A stretch of 64,000 bases of DNA from assembly GCF_031846275.1 (NCBI RefSeq), contig NZ_JAVRIB010000010.1, forward strand, positions 72,616 through 136,615, given 5' to 3'. This stretch comes from Spectribacter hydrogenoxidans (GTDB taxonomy: Bacteria; Pseudomonadota; Gammaproteobacteria; Nevskiales; Salinisphaeraceae). Within the stretch, counting starts at the first letter, position 1. The number at the start of each line of letters is the position of its first letter. The notes under the pieces are model-generated. The model was not told the DNA's origin, searched no databases, and saw nothing but the letters and a program-made list of their open reading frames with translations. The translations under genes were made by a program, and so were the position numbers. This document shows, piece after piece, positions 1-8,231 of this stretch.

Positions 1-300
1 GGGGTCGCCCCCATGGATCGCGCAACCGCCGAGCAGCATTGCGGCGAGTTGTCGTCCAACTGGTCAATCAGCGATGACGCGAAGGCCATCCGGGGCGAGT
101 TCACCTTCAAGAACTACTACCACACCACTGCGTTCGTGAATGCGGTGGCCTGGATTGCGCATACCGACGACCACCATCCGGACATCGCCTTCGGATACAA
201 GAACTGCACCATTCATTACAGCACCCATTCCATCGGCGGCCTGTCGGAGAATGACTTCATCTGCGCCGCCAAGATCGACCGGCTGGTCGACGCGTCCTGA
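1..300 (+). CDS. phhB: 4a-hydroxytetrahydrobiopterin dehydratase (pterin-4a-carbinolamine dehydratase), 5' end cut by window
   Basis: Small cytoplasmic enzyme that dehydrates 4a-hydroxytetrahydrobiopterin after aromatic amino acid hydroxylation. The family signature is clear: a HHP triplet followed about 16 residues later by THSIGGLS and a terminal ND..CAAKID stretch; the two adjacent His and the later TH His are the catalytic histidines. An ATG at 13 gives 95 residues, but the frame is open to base 1 and reads GVAP just before it, resembling the family segment before the first helix, so the true start is probably upstream of the window. The next gene, rsgA, begins within 30 bases of its stop. 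Confidence 0.88.
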   Translation, partial: GVAPMDRATAEQHCGELSSNWSISDDAKAIRGEFTFKNYYHTTAFVNAVAWIAHTDDHHPDIAFGYKNCTIHYSTHSIGGLSENDFICAAKIDRLVDAS

Positions 301-329
301 ACAGCCGGCAGGAAGCGACCGTCCTGGCG

Positions 330-1175
330 GTGCACGGCCGCCGGGCGGTGGTGCGGCTGGCGGACGGCTCAAGCGCAGATGCACTGATCGGCAGTCGCGC
401 GCTGACGCCGGTTGCGGGCGACCGGGTGGATATCGAGGTGGAAAGCGATCCACCCGGGCTGTGTCACATCCATCCGCGCCAGGGCTGCCTCTGGCGGCAC
501 GACACTCGACGCCACAAGCGCCTGCTGGCCAGCCACGTAGACCGCATGCTGGTGGTGGCGGCACCGAAACCCGGGATTAGTGCCGAGCAACTGGATCGTT
601 ACCTGGCGATCGCGTCAATCGACCGCATGCCGGCGTCAATCGTGCGTCACAAGGCCGATCTGCCCGATCCGGCCCTGGACGCGCGGCTCGACGAATTCCG
701 GGCCCTGGGCTATCCGGTGCTGACCACCAGCGCCCAGACGGATGCCGGGCTCACCGAACTGGTGGCGCATATCGGCCGCGGCACCGCGGTGTTCGTGGGG
801 CTGTCGGGCGCCGGCAAATCCTCGCTGACCGGCCGGCTGATTCCCGCCGCCCGGCCGCGGACGGGGACGCTGTCCGCCGGCAGCGGCGACGGTCGTCACA
901 CCACCACCACGACGCGCCTGTATCCGCTACCGGACGGTGGCGCGGTTCTGGATTCTCCCGGCGTGCGCGATATCCGGCTCTGGCCCATGGCGGCCACCGA
1001 GCTGATCCACGGGTTTCCGGAACTGGCGCGGGCGGCCGAACAGTGCCGATTCCGCGATTGCGCCCATGATGGCGAGCCGTGCTGTGCAGTGGCGCAGGCG
1101 GTCGAGGCGGGAACCATCTCGAACCGGCGGCTGGCCAGCTTCCGGCACTTGACCCATTACCTGGCCAGCGCCTGA
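330..1175 (+). CDS. rsgA: Ribosome small subunit-dependent GTPase A (RsgA/YjeQ)
   Basis: Circularly permuted GTPase that acts in late 30S maturation. Order of motifs: N-terminal OB-fold, G4-like HKAD, then P-loop GLSGAGKSSL, G3 DSPGV, and a C-terminal zinc knuckle CRFRDC-AH-DGEPC. The order G4-G1-G3 is the permutation that defines the family. 281 residues from a GTG at 330; this is shorter than the roughly 300-350 usual, and the frame stays open upstream (a CTG at 297 would add LNSRQEATVLA, which fits an OB-fold strand), so the start is uncertain. The G4 Asn of NKxD is His here. Converges on recR with an 8-base gap. Confidence 0.93.
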   Translation: MHGRRAVVRLADGSSADALIGSRALTPVAGDRVDIEVESDPPGLCHIHPRQGCLWRHDTRRHKRLLASHVDRMLVVAAPKPGISAEQLDRYLAIASIDRMPASIVRHKADLPDPALDARLDEFRALGYPVLTTSAQTDAGLTELVAHIGRGTAVFVGLSGAGKSSLTGRLIPAARPRTGTLSAGSGDGRHTTTTTRLYPLPDGGAVLDSPGVRDIRLWPMAATELIHGFPELARAAEQCRFRDCAHDGEPCCAVAQAVEAGTISNRRLASFRHLTHYLASA

Positions 1176-1183
1176 GCCATCGG

Positions 1184-1780
1184 TCAGAGCTGGCGGCGCC
1201 CGGAAAACGCCTGCGCTAGCGTCCCGGCATCGACGTATTCGAGTTCGCCACCCACCGGCACACCGTGGGCAATGCGCGTCGCCGAGGCGCCGTGACGCGC
1301 CGCGAGATCGCCGATATAGCTGGCAGTGGCGTCGCCCTCGACGGTGGCGCCGGTGGCCAGGATCAGCTCCTTGACCTCGCCATCACGCAGGCGTTCGCGC
1401 AGCTGATCGAGGCCCAGCTCTTCCGGCCCGATGCCGTCGATGGGCGACAGGTGCCCCATCAACACGAAGTAGCGGCCGCGAAAGTCGGTGTTCTGTTCCA
1501 CCGCCAGCACATCGGCCGGCGACTCCACCACGCAGAGCACCCGGGCGTCACGCCGGCTGGACCGGCAGATGTCGCAGATGTCGTCTTCGGCAAACATGCG
1601 GCATTGCCGGCAATGACCCACCCGCTCCAGCGCTTCGCCCAGCGCCTGGGCCAGTCGCTGCCCGCCCTGGCGCTCGCTCTGCAACAGATGAAAGGCCATG
1701 CGCTGCGCGGTCTTCTGGCCCACGCCGGGCAGAACGCGGAAGGCGTCGATCAACGCATCGAGTGCGGGGGCGAATGCCAC
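1184..1780 (-). CDS. recR: Recombination mediator RecR
   Basis: Helps load RecA in the RecFOR gap-repair pathway. 198 residues, normal length. N-terminal helix-hairpin-helix (LPGVGQKTAQR, residues 17-27), C4 zinc finger with Cys at 57, 60, 69 and 72, then a Toprim domain beginning CVVESPADVLA. Last gene of the dnaX-ybaB-recR cluster, with 13 bases between the ybaB stop and its ATG. Confidence 0.96.
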   Translation of the reverse strand: MAFAPALDALIDAFRVLPGVGQKTAQRMAFHLLQSERQGGQRLAQALGEALERVGHCRQCRMFAEDDICDICRSSRRDARVLCVVESPADVLAVEQNTDFRGRYFVLMGHLSPIDGIGPEELGLDQLRERLRDGEVKELILATGATVEGDATASYIGDLAARHGASATRIAHGVPVGGELEYVDAGTLAQAFSGRRQL

Positions 1781-1793
1781 GGAGCCGGCCCGC

Positions 1794-2120
1794 CTACATA
1801 CCGGGGAAATTCATACCCGGCGGCAGATTCATGCCACCCGCCAGATCCGACATGCGCTCCTGCGTGGTGGTGCTGACCTTCTGCACCGCGTCGTTCATGG
1901 CAGCGGTGAGCAGGTCTTCCAGCAGTTCCCGGTCTTCCTCGAACACGCTGTCGTCGATATGCACCGAGCGGACCTCGTGCTTGCCGGTCATCACGATCTT
2001 CACCAGCCCGGCACCGGCCTCGCCGGTGATTTCCATGTTGGCCAGCTCGTCCTGGGCCTCCTGAACCTTGCCCTGCATTTCCTGGGCCTGCTGCATCAGT
2101 TTGCCGATGGAACCTTTCAT
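1794..2120 (-). CDS. ybaB: YbaB/EbfC family nucleoid-associated protein
   Basis: 108-residue homodimeric DNA-binding protein of the nucleoid, normally encoded between dnaX and recR as here. The N-terminal helix MKGSIGKLMQQAQEMQ and the central strand pair around ITGEAGAGLVKIVMTGKHE are typical. The ATG at 2120 was chosen over longer in-frame extension because the family begins exactly here and the upstream bases belong to the end of dnaX. The C-terminus is Met/Pro/Gly-rich (MNLPPGMNFPGM), as in many family members. Confidence 0.95.
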   Translation of the reverse strand: MKGSIGKLMQQAQEMQGKVQEAQDELANMEITGEAGAGLVKIVMTGKHEVRSVHIDDSVFEEDRELLEDLLTAAMNDAVQKVSTTTQERMSDLAGGMNLPPGMNFPGM

Positions 2121-2136
2121 TGGCCGCACCTCCGAT

Positions 2137-3801
2137 TCATGGGATTTGTTCGTCACCACCGCCGTTGCGGGGTTCAATGGAATCTTCCTTGAGTTGCGCA
2201 CCCAGCAGATTCTGCAGGGCATGCACGTTCGGATCCTCCGCCAGCGCGCGCGCCGCTTCACTGCGCCGCTCGGTCTGACGCACCTCGTCGCGCCGGGCCG
2301 GTGAGTCACCCACGTTATCGTCCCCCTCGCCAAGACTGAGCTCGAAACGGACCGAGTCGCCCAGTTCCCGGCGAATCCCTTCACGCAGTTGCCTGACGGC
2401 GCGATCGGTGCGCATGTGCTGCAGGGCAGACGGCAACGAGAGCACGACGGCCTCACCGTCCAGTTGCCGGCACATGCAGTTCCGGGCCAGTTCTGCGGTC
2501 ATGCCGCGCAGGCCGAGCCGCGGAATCAGCCCTTCCCAGTTCGAGACGGGGTCCGCCTCGGTCGCTGGCGGCGGGTTCTCGGCCGGCATCGGTTCCGGTG
2601 ATTCGGCCTTCTCGGCGGGCGGCGGTGCCGGCGAGCTGTTCCCGGATGGCGGCCGGGACGCAGGTGTCGTTGACGATGCCTGCGCGGCGCCGGAGATAGC
2701 CTGATCCGGCCCGGCCGCATCGGCAGGCCGGAAGGCAAGCATGCGCAGGCAGGTCATTTCCAGCCCGGTACGAGGGTCCGGCGCCCAGTCGAGATCGCGC
2801 CGGCCGGCCAGACAGATATCGTAATAGAGCTGGACATCCGCCGGGTCCAGCCGGTCGGCCAAGGTCCGGTAATCGTCGGGCGCGTCGATCCGGCTGTCCG
2901 GTACCAGTTGCAGCACGGCAATGCGATGCCAGGCCTCGGCCAGGGCATCGTGCAGGCCGGCGTAATCCGGCGCCCGCTCATCCAGGGTTTCCAGCGCCTG
3001 CCACAGGGCGGTGGCATCGCCCCGGGCGATGGCATCGAGCAGACCGCTGAGCCGTTCCACGCCGACGCTGCCGAGCAGTTCATGGACATCGGCGGTCCGC
3101 AGGGCCCCGCCCCCGAAGGCCACGGCCTGGTCGGTCAGCGACAGGGCGTCGCGCATGCTGCCGTCGGCGGCGCGGGCGATCGCCGTGATCGCACCGGATT
3201 CGGCATCAATCGACTCGATGCCGAGAATGCGTTCCAACTGGCCGCCAATATCAGCCAACGTGAGTCGTTTGAGCGGGAACTGCAGGCAACGTGACAGAAT
3301 CGTGACCGGAATCTTCTGCGGGTCCGTAGTCGCCAGCAGGAACTGGATACGCGGCGGGGGCTCCTCGAGGGTCTTGAGCAGCGCATTGAATGCGTGCCGC
3401 GAGAGCATGTGCACCTCATCAATGAGATACACCTTCACCCGACCGCGGGTGGGTGCGTACTGGACGTTCTCCATCAGCTCGCGGGTGTCGTCCACCCCGG
3501 TGCGCGACGCGGCATCCACCTCGATCAGATCGACGAATCGCCCCTGATCGATTTCCGCACAGCTCTGGCAGGGATCATCGGTACAGGGACTGGCACCGCT
3601 GCTACGCTCGCAGTTCAGGCATTTGGCCAGGATCCGACCGAGCGTGGTCTTGCCAACCCCGCGGGTGCCGGAGAACAGCAACGCGTGATGCAGCTTGTCG
3701 GACGTCAGAGCATGCGACAGGGCCCGGACCACGTGATCCTGGCCGATCAGGTCCTCGAACCGGCGGGGCCGGTAGGTGCGCGCCAGGGCTTGATAGCTCA
3801 T
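2137..3801 (-). CDS. dnaX: DNA polymerase III subunit gamma/tau
   Basis: Clamp-loader ATPase of the replisome. 554 residues from ATG at 3801 (MSYQALARTYRP, the family start). P-loop GTRGVGKTT at residues 45-53, a four-Cys zinc module just after it, Walker B IDEVHMLS and sensor LLATTDPQKIP follow in order; a Pro/Ala-rich linker precedes a C-terminal tau domain. I saw no A-rich slippery heptamer of the E. coli type in the coding strand, so production of the short gamma form by frameshifting is not supported here. A 73-codon upstream extension of the frame runs into the SRP RNA gene and was rejected. Confidence 0.96.
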   Translation of the reverse strand: MSYQALARTYRPRRFEDLIGQDHVVRALSHALTSDKLHHALLFSGTRGVGKTTLGRILAKCLNCERSSGASPCTDDPCQSCAEIDQGRFVDLIEVDAASRTGVDDTRELMENVQYAPTRGRVKVYLIDEVHMLSRHAFNALLKTLEEPPPRIQFLLATTDPQKIPVTILSRCLQFPLKRLTLADIGGQLERILGIESIDAESGAITAIARAADGSMRDALSLTDQAVAFGGGALRTADVHELLGSVGVERLSGLLDAIARGDATALWQALETLDERAPDYAGLHDALAEAWHRIAVLQLVPDSRIDAPDDYRTLADRLDPADVQLYYDICLAGRRDLDWAPDPRTGLEMTCLRMLAFRPADAAGPDQAISGAAQASSTTPASRPPSGNSSPAPPPAEKAESPEPMPAENPPPATEADPVSNWEGLIPRLGLRGMTAELARNCMCRQLDGEAVVLSLPSALQHMRTDRAVRQLREGIRRELGDSVRFELSLGEGDDNVGDSPARRDEVRQTERRSEAARALAEDPNVHALQNLLGAQLKEDSIEPRNGGGDEQIP

Positions 3802-3862
3802 CTCACGGATGCCTCGGCATGACGACATCGCCCGCCGCCCCGGGCCGAATCGCAAAAATGGC

Positions 3863-3974
3863 GGCGGACCGCGCCAGCCACACCCCGGCGCCCGATGCCG
3901 CCGCTGCCGCTGCTCCCTTCCGGGCCTGACGGGGTTCACGGCGTCTCGTCGCGGGGGGACCGACGCGGACCACC
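3863..3974 (-). ncRNA. ffs: Signal recognition particle 4.5S RNA
   Basis: The minus strand contains the universally conserved SRP apical domain: GUCAGGCCCGGAAGGGAGCAGC (positions about 3935 to 3914), i.e. the GGAA tetraloop region and the asymmetric loop that bind Ffh. The 5' end (GGTGGTCCGCGTCGG) and 3' end (CTGGCGCGGTCCGCC) pair over about 15 base pairs with G-U wobbles, giving the expected long hairpin of about 112 nt. A five-T run at 3858-3854 directly after the helix can act as terminator. Ends are estimated from the helix. Lies between tRNA-Ser and dnaX, its usual place in several gammaproteobacteria. Confidence 0.93.
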
Positions 3975-4071
3975 ATTGCCTGTTGCGGGGCGCGCGGATT
4001 GCCGGAACACCCGTAGGCATCCGGCCGTGCGCCGGCCGCGGATCGATCGTCGTACTGCGACCGATCAGGGA

Positions 4072-4146
<75 letters not shown>

Positions 4147-4164
<18 letters not shown>

Positions 4165-4416
4165 AGTTCGGCGTAATCGTTACTCCAGTCGTCGTTCGCA
4201 CATCCCTGTGCTCACTAAATTCTCACGCTATCCGGGGATGCGTCCTGCATCCCGTTTGACCGGCGCGAGCCGTGCTCGCGCTATCTCGGTCAAACCCGCT
4301 CGGACACCTCTCCAGTTCGGCGTAATCGTTACTCCAGTCGTCGTTCGCACATCCCTGTGCTCACTAGATTCACACGCTATCCGGGGATGCGTCCTGCATC
4401 CCGTTCGACCGGCGCG
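4147..4416 (-). repeat. Tandem direct repeat containing the 5' end of tRNA-Ser and its leader
   Basis: Bases 4147-4267 recur at 4296-4416 (offset 149, about 121 bases, only a handful of differences). Each copy holds, reading on the minus strand, a hairpin GGGATGC-AGGAC-GCATCCC, a further GCACAGGGATGTGC dyad, about 60 bases of leader and the first 18 nt of tRNA-Ser; only the proximal copy continues into a full tRNA. The 28-base spacer between the copies completes a near-perfect hairpin (GTTTGACCG...CGGTCAAAC enclosing GCGCGAGC-CGT-GCTCGCGC, 4254-4295). The distal copy is therefore a tRNA fragment that cannot be functional. Confidence 0.9.
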
Positions 4417-4417
4417 C

Positions 4418-4423
4418 ATTCTA
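4418..4423 (-). promoter_or_regulatory. Candidate -10 box for the tRNA-Ser/ffs transcript
   Basis: On the minus strand TAGAAT is followed immediately by GCGCGCC, a G+C-rich discriminator of the kind found at stringently controlled stable-RNA promoters. It lies just upstream of the distal leader copy, so the primary transcript would carry both copies. No convincing -35 was found (weak TGCTCG about 18 bases up). Confidence 0.45.
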
Positions 4424-4434
4424 GCAGAGCCGGA

Positions 4435-4719
4435 TCAGCCCCGAGCATCCTCCATCCGGGGCGGAGACACCAGGCAGCGGCGGGTGTCCTCGACCGCCTC
4501 CTCGTCGTCTTCGTCCGGCGGGAACGCACCCACCGGGCCGTTCCCGGCAACTTCCGGGATCGCCAAGTTGGGATCGGGCTCCGGCGCCTGCATCCCGGGC
4601 GGCACCCGCAGCGGCGGAAATACTTCGGCCGTGTGATATGGCTGGTCATTCAGGCAGGCCGGGCCCGTGCAGGCCGCGAACAGCGGCAGCAGCAGGGTCA
4701 GAGTCAGCATCCGGATCAC
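4435..4719 (-). CDS. bamC: Miniature BamC-like lipoprotein downstream of dapA
   Basis: 94-residue predicted lipoprotein: Met-Arg-rich start, hydrophobic core and lipobox LFAAC with Cys17. It sits in the bamC position, its ATG overlapping the dapA stop by four bases. The mature N-terminus reads PPLRVPPGMQAPEPDPNLAIPEV, matching the pattern L.VPPGM..P..d..yaIP of the unstructured BamC tail that wraps BamD in the outer-membrane protein assembly complex. After this it ends in an acidic stretch (PPDEDDEEAVEDT); the two folded helix-grip domains of full-length BamC (about 340 residues) are absent. The symbol is by position and tail motif; activity in the Bam complex is inferred. Confidence 0.7.
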   Translation of the reverse strand: MIRMLTLTLLLPLFAACTGPACLNDQPYHTAEVFPPLRVPPGMQAPEPDPNLAIPEVAGNGPVGAFPPDEDDEEAVEDTRRCLVSPPRMEDARG

Positions 4720-5600
4720 GTTATCGCTCCCACATTGCGCAGCGCCTCACGGACAGATTCGTGAAAACGCTCTTCCAACGGCGTCATCGGCAGCCGGATG
4801 CCGGGGCCGATCCGCCCCATTTCGTACAGCGCCCATTTCACCGGAATCGGGTTGGGCTCCAGAAACAGCGCCGTATGCAGCCATTGCAGGGTAGCATCCA
4901 GCTTCTCAGCGGTTTCCCGTTCGCCATTGATGGCAGCGGTGCACATCTCGTGCATCAACCGTGGCGCGACATTGGCGGTTACCGAAATGTCGCCCTTGCC
5001 ACCCACCAACATGGACTCCATCGCCGTACCGTCGTCGCCGGAGAAGATCATCAGATCATCGCCGCAACGCTGGATCAGTTCGTGAATGCGCTCGAGTGAG
5101 CCCTTAGCTTCCTTCAGCGCCACGATGTTGTCGATGGCAGCCAGCCGTTCCACCGTTTCCGGCAGCATGTCCACCCCGGTGCGCGACGGCACGTTGTAGA
5201 GCACCTGCGGAATGTCCACCGCCATGGCAAGTGCATGGAAATGCCGGTAGAGGCCCTCCTGGGTGGGCTTGTTGTAGTAGGGACAGACCAGTAGACAGGC
5301 GTCGGCGCCCGCACGCTTGGCGTGGCGCGTCAGGCGGATGGCCTCGTCGGTGGCGTTACCGCCGGTACCGGCAATCACCGGCAGACGGCCGTCCACCAGT
5401 TCGACCACCCGCTCGATCACCTCGTCGTGCTCGCGAAAACCCAGGGTTGCGGATTCCCCGGTCGTGCCCACAGCCACAATGCCATCGGTGCCCTCGGCGA
5501 TGTGCCAGTCCACCAGGTCACCCAGACTGTCCCAGTCCACGGTGCCATCGGCGTGCATCGGCGTTACCAGGGCAACCATGCTCCCGCCCAGTGCCACCAT
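4716..5600 (-). CDS. dapA: 4-hydroxy-tetrahydrodipicolinate synthase
   Basis: Condenses pyruvate with aspartate semialdehyde, first committed step to diaminopimelate and lysine. 294 residues, normal. TTGES at 46-50, Tyr135 in VLYNVPSRTG and Schiff-base Lys163 in VALKEAKG are all present. The frame begins MVALGGSMVALVTPM; the family usually starts near the second Met (residue 8), so the start could be seven codons later. Divergent from gcvR, as in E. coli. Confidence 0.96.
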   Translation of the reverse strand: MVALGGSMVALVTPMHADGTVDWDSLGDLVDWHIAEGTDGIVAVGTTGESATLGFREHDEVIERVVELVDGRLPVIAGTGGNATDEAIRLTRHAKRAGADACLLVCPYYNKPTQEGLYRHFHALAMAVDIPQVLYNVPSRTGVDMLPETVERLAAIDNIVALKEAKGSLERIHELIQRCGDDLMIFSGDDGTAMESMLVGGKGDISVTANVAPRLMHEMCTAAINGERETAEKLDATLQWLHTALFLEPNPIPVKWALYEMGRIGPGIRLPMTPLEERFHESVREALRNVGAIT

Positions 5601-5630
5601 TGCCTCTCCTGCCGCGAAAAACGGGCGGCG

Positions 5631-5636
5631 AGTATA
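5631..5636 (-). promoter_or_regulatory. Candidate -10 box for dapA
   Basis: TATACT on the minus strand (GTTATACTC), 31 bases before the dapA ATG, in the dapA/gcvR divergent region. No strong -35 is visible. On the opposite strand TATCAT at 5681-5686 could serve gcvR, again without a good -35. Confidence 0.35.
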
Positions 5637-5718
5637 ACGCAGGCACGGCGTATTCGGGTCCGTTCAGGTCGGCCCGGTGCTATCATCGGCTTCTTTGGGG
5701 CCAGCCACCGGGAAGGGC

Positions 5719-6258
5719 ATGCCGGAAGTCCGAAAATATCTCGCGCTGACAGCGCTGGGGGCGCATCGTGAGACGCTGACCGCCGACCTCATAAGCGCAG
5801 TGGAAAAGCGCGGCTGCGACATCGTGGAATGCCGCCTGGCGCCGCTGGGCCGCCAGGTGACTGCCGCGCTTCTGATCGCCGGCAACTGGAGCGCGCTGGG
5901 CAAACTCGAAAGCGCCCTGCCCGGCCTGGCCGAACAGCTCGACCTCCAACTTCACTACGCCCATACCGAGAACCCCGACCTGGCGCCCGATTTCCGCCCC
6001 TATGCCGCCGAGGTCTCGGCGCCCCAGCAATCGGGACTGCTGGGCGAACTGGTGGGATTCTTTCACGGCCAGGGCGCGCGGGTGGTGGAAATCACCAGCC
6101 AGGGTTACGACTCCGGCTACACCGGCGGGGCCATGTGCGGGGTGCATATTGCGCTGCAGGTTCCGATGACCCAGCATCCGCAGACGCTACGGGAATCCTT
6201 CATGGACCTGTGCGACGACCTGCACGCCGACGGCATGCTCGACCCGATCAAGTCCTGA
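5719..6258 (+). CDS. gcvR: Glycine cleavage system regulator GcvR-like, double ACT domain protein
   Basis: 179 residues from ATG 5719, which is preceded by GGGAAGGG; an in-frame GTG at 5677 is possible but would overlap the likely promoter. Two tandem ACT domains: residues about 8-80 (ALTALGAHRETLTADLISAVEKRGCDI) and about 95-175 (GLLGELVGFFHGQGARVVEIT...). In E. coli GcvR is an antiactivator that binds GcvA; no gcvA is in view, so the regulatory target here is inferred from family and from the conserved dapA-gcvR-bcp order. 24 bases separate it from bcp, suggesting cotranscription. Confidence 0.85.
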   Translation: MPEVRKYLALTALGAHRETLTADLISAVEKRGCDIVECRLAPLGRQVTAALLIAGNWSALGKLESALPGLAEQLDLQLHYAHTENPDLAPDFRPYAAEVSAPQQSGLLGELVGFFHGQGARVVEITSQGYDSGYTGGAMCGVHIALQVPMTQHPQTLRESFMDLCDDLHADGMLDPIKS

Positions 6259-6282
6259 CCCAGCCTCTCCGACCAAGCCACT

Positions 6283-6747
6283 ATGAGCGAACTGCTTGAC
6301 CGACCCGCGCCGGATATCACCCTGCCCGCCACCGGTGACCAGTCCCTCTCGCTGGCCGACCTGCGCGGCCAGGTCGTGGTGCTGTACTTCTACCCACGGG
6401 ACAACACGCCCGGCTGTACCCGCGAGGGCGAGGCCTTCCGCGACCGCTACGAGCAGTTCCGGCAGGCCGGCGCCGAGGTTCTTGGCGTATCCCGCGATAC
6501 CGTGCAGAAGCATGAGAACTTCCGCGCCAAGTACGATTTCCCCTTTCATCTGCTGGCCGATACCGAGGAAACCGCCTGCCGGGCCTTCGGTGTACTTCGC
6601 GAAAAGATGATGTACGGCCGCAAGTCGATCGGCATCGAACGGTCGACCTTTCTGATCGACGACCAGGGCGTTGTCCGCCGCGAATGGCGGGGCGTGTCGG
6701 TCAAGGGCCATGCCGACGAGGTGCTGCAGGCGATCGCAGACCTCTAG
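6283..6747 (+). CDS. bcp: Thioredoxin-dependent thiol peroxidase (Bcp/PrxQ) lacking the usual resolving cysteine
   Basis: 154-residue peroxiredoxin that reduces hydrogen and organic peroxides. The peroxidatic Cys45 lies in the canonical NTPGC motif after VVVLYFYPRD. In E. coli Bcp the resolving Cys is five residues on (Cys50); here that position is Glu50 (NTPGCTREGE). The only other Cys is Cys99 in TEETACRAFG, so the protein is either a 1-Cys type or uses Cys99. Fold motifs (GVSRDTVQKHENFRAKY, RSTFLIDDQGVV) are otherwise standard. Confidence 0.94.
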   Translation: MSELLDRPAPDITLPATGDQSLSLADLRGQVVVLYFYPRDNTPGCTREGEAFRDRYEQFRQAGAEVLGVSRDTVQKHENFRAKYDFPFHLLADTEETACRAFGVLREKMMYGRKSIGIERSTFLIDDQGVVRREWRGVSVKGHADEVLQAIADL

Positions 6748-6789
6748 GCCCGCTTCACCGTCAATCCACCACTGCCGAGTGCTTGCCTC

Positions 6790-8193
6790 ATGGCGCGCCG
6801 CGTATTCGTTCTTGATACCAACGTGCTGATGCACGATCCCGCCGCTCTGTTCCGTTTCGAGGAACACGACATCTTCCTGCCGATGGTGGTGCTCGAGGAG
6901 CTGGACGCCGGCAAGAAGGGTCTGTCGGAGGTGGCCCGCAACGTCCGCCAAGTCAGTCGCTTCCTTGATGAGCTGATGCAGGGCTGCTCGCATGCGGATA
7001 TCGAGGCCGGGATTCCGCTAAGCCCCCTCACCCGCAGCGGTGAGAACGGTGATACGCCGGTGGCCTGGGGCCGGCTGTATTTCGAGACCCACAACCCCTC
7101 GGCCGAGCTACCGACGGTACTGCCCGGCAGCAAGGCCGACAACAGCATCCTGCTGAGCGCCCTGTCACTACGGGCAGAACAGCGCGAGCGCGAGGTGGTA
7201 CTGGTGTCCAAGGACATCAACCTCCGGATCAAGGCTGCGGTGATCGGTATCGACGCCGAGGATTACTACAACGACAAGGTCCTCGAAGACCTGGATTTGC
7301 TCTATACCGGCGCCGCCACCCTGCCCCCCGACTTCTGGGAACAGCATGGCGATTCGCTCGACTCCTGGCAGGAAGGGGCCCGCACCTTCTACCGGGTGAC
7401 GGGCGAAGACACCCGCGAGTGGATCAGCAACCAGTGTCTGCATTTCGACGCCGAAAACGACGTCGAGCTGATCGTGCGCGACCGTGACCAGGACGGTGCC
7501 ACCCTGGCGCTGGCCGACGATTACCGCGAGGGGCGGAAAGCCGTCTGGGGCGTGAACGCCCGCAACAGTGAGCAGAACTTCGCTCTGAACCTGCTGATGG
7601 ATCCGGACATCGACATCGTCACCCTGCTCGGCGCGGCCGGTACCGGCAAGACCCTGCTGGCTCTTGCCGCCGGCCTGGCCCAGACCATGGACGAACAACG
7701 CTACCGCGAGATCGTGATGACCCGCGTGACGGTCCCCGTGGGGGACGACATCGGATTCCTGCCGGGCACCGAGGAAGAGAAGATGACGCCCTGGATGGGC
7801 GCGCTGATGGACAACCTGGAAGTGCTGACCGGCAATCAGGAGGGGTCGGACTGGGAACGGGCCGCCACCAACGAGCTACTGGCCAAGCGCATCAAGATCC
7901 GCTCGGTGAACTTCATGCGCGGCCGCACCTTCCTGCACCGATACATTATCCTGGACGAGGCGCAGAACCTGACACCCAAGCAGATGAAAACCCTCATCAC
8001 CCGGGCCGGCCCCGGCAGCAAGATCGTCTGTCTGGGCAATCTGGCCCAGATCGACACCCCCTACCTCACCGAAACCACGTCCGGTCTGACCAACGTGGTC
8101 GACCGTTTCCGCGGCTGGGAACATGCCGGCCACATCACCCTCGCCCGCGGCGAGCGCTCGCGGCTGGCCGATTACGCGTCGCAGGCGCTGTAG
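6790..8193 (+). CDS. PhoH-family ATPase with N-terminal PIN domain (YlaK/PhoH2 type)
   Basis: 467 residues. N-terminal PIN ribonuclease domain starts FVLDTNVLMHDP (acidic residue Asp9) with ELDAGKKG and the later acidic DNSILLSA and SKDINLRIKA motifs; C-terminal PhoH domain has P-loop GAAGTGKTLLALA near residue 281 and Walker B IILDEAQNLTPKQ. PIN-PhoH fusions are proposed RNA-unwinding ribonucleases; the biological target is unknown. The ATG follows 42 bases after bcp. Its 3' end is followed by a pair of inverted repeats that separate it from convergent perM. Confidence 0.93.
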   Translation: MARRVFVLDTNVLMHDPAALFRFEEHDIFLPMVVLEELDAGKKGLSEVARNVRQVSRFLDELMQGCSHADIEAGIPLSPLTRSGENGDTPVAWGRLYFETHNPSAELPTVLPGSKADNSILLSALSLRAEQREREVVLVSKDINLRIKAAVIGIDAEDYYNDKVLEDLDLLYTGAATLPPDFWEQHGDSLDSWQEGARTFYRVTGEDTREWISNQCLHFDAENDVELIVRDRDQDGATLALADDYREGRKAVWGVNARNSEQNFALNLLMDPDIDIVTLLGAAGTGKTLLALAAGLAQTMDEQRYREIVMTRVTVPVGDDIGFLPGTEEEKMTPWMGALMDNLEVLTGNQEGSDWERAATNELLAKRIKIRSVNFMRGRTFLHRYIILDEAQNLTPKQMKTLITRAGPGSKIVCLGNLAQIDTPYLTETTSGLTNVVDRFRGWEHAGHITLARGERSRLADYASQAL

Positions 8194-8231
8194 GCACTGA
8201 TCGCAGCGTTGTTACAGGTAACCTCGCGGGC

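Noticed and set aside
2137..3801. Programmed frameshift in dnaX
   Set aside because: No A-rich slippery heptamer with following stem was seen on the coding strand.
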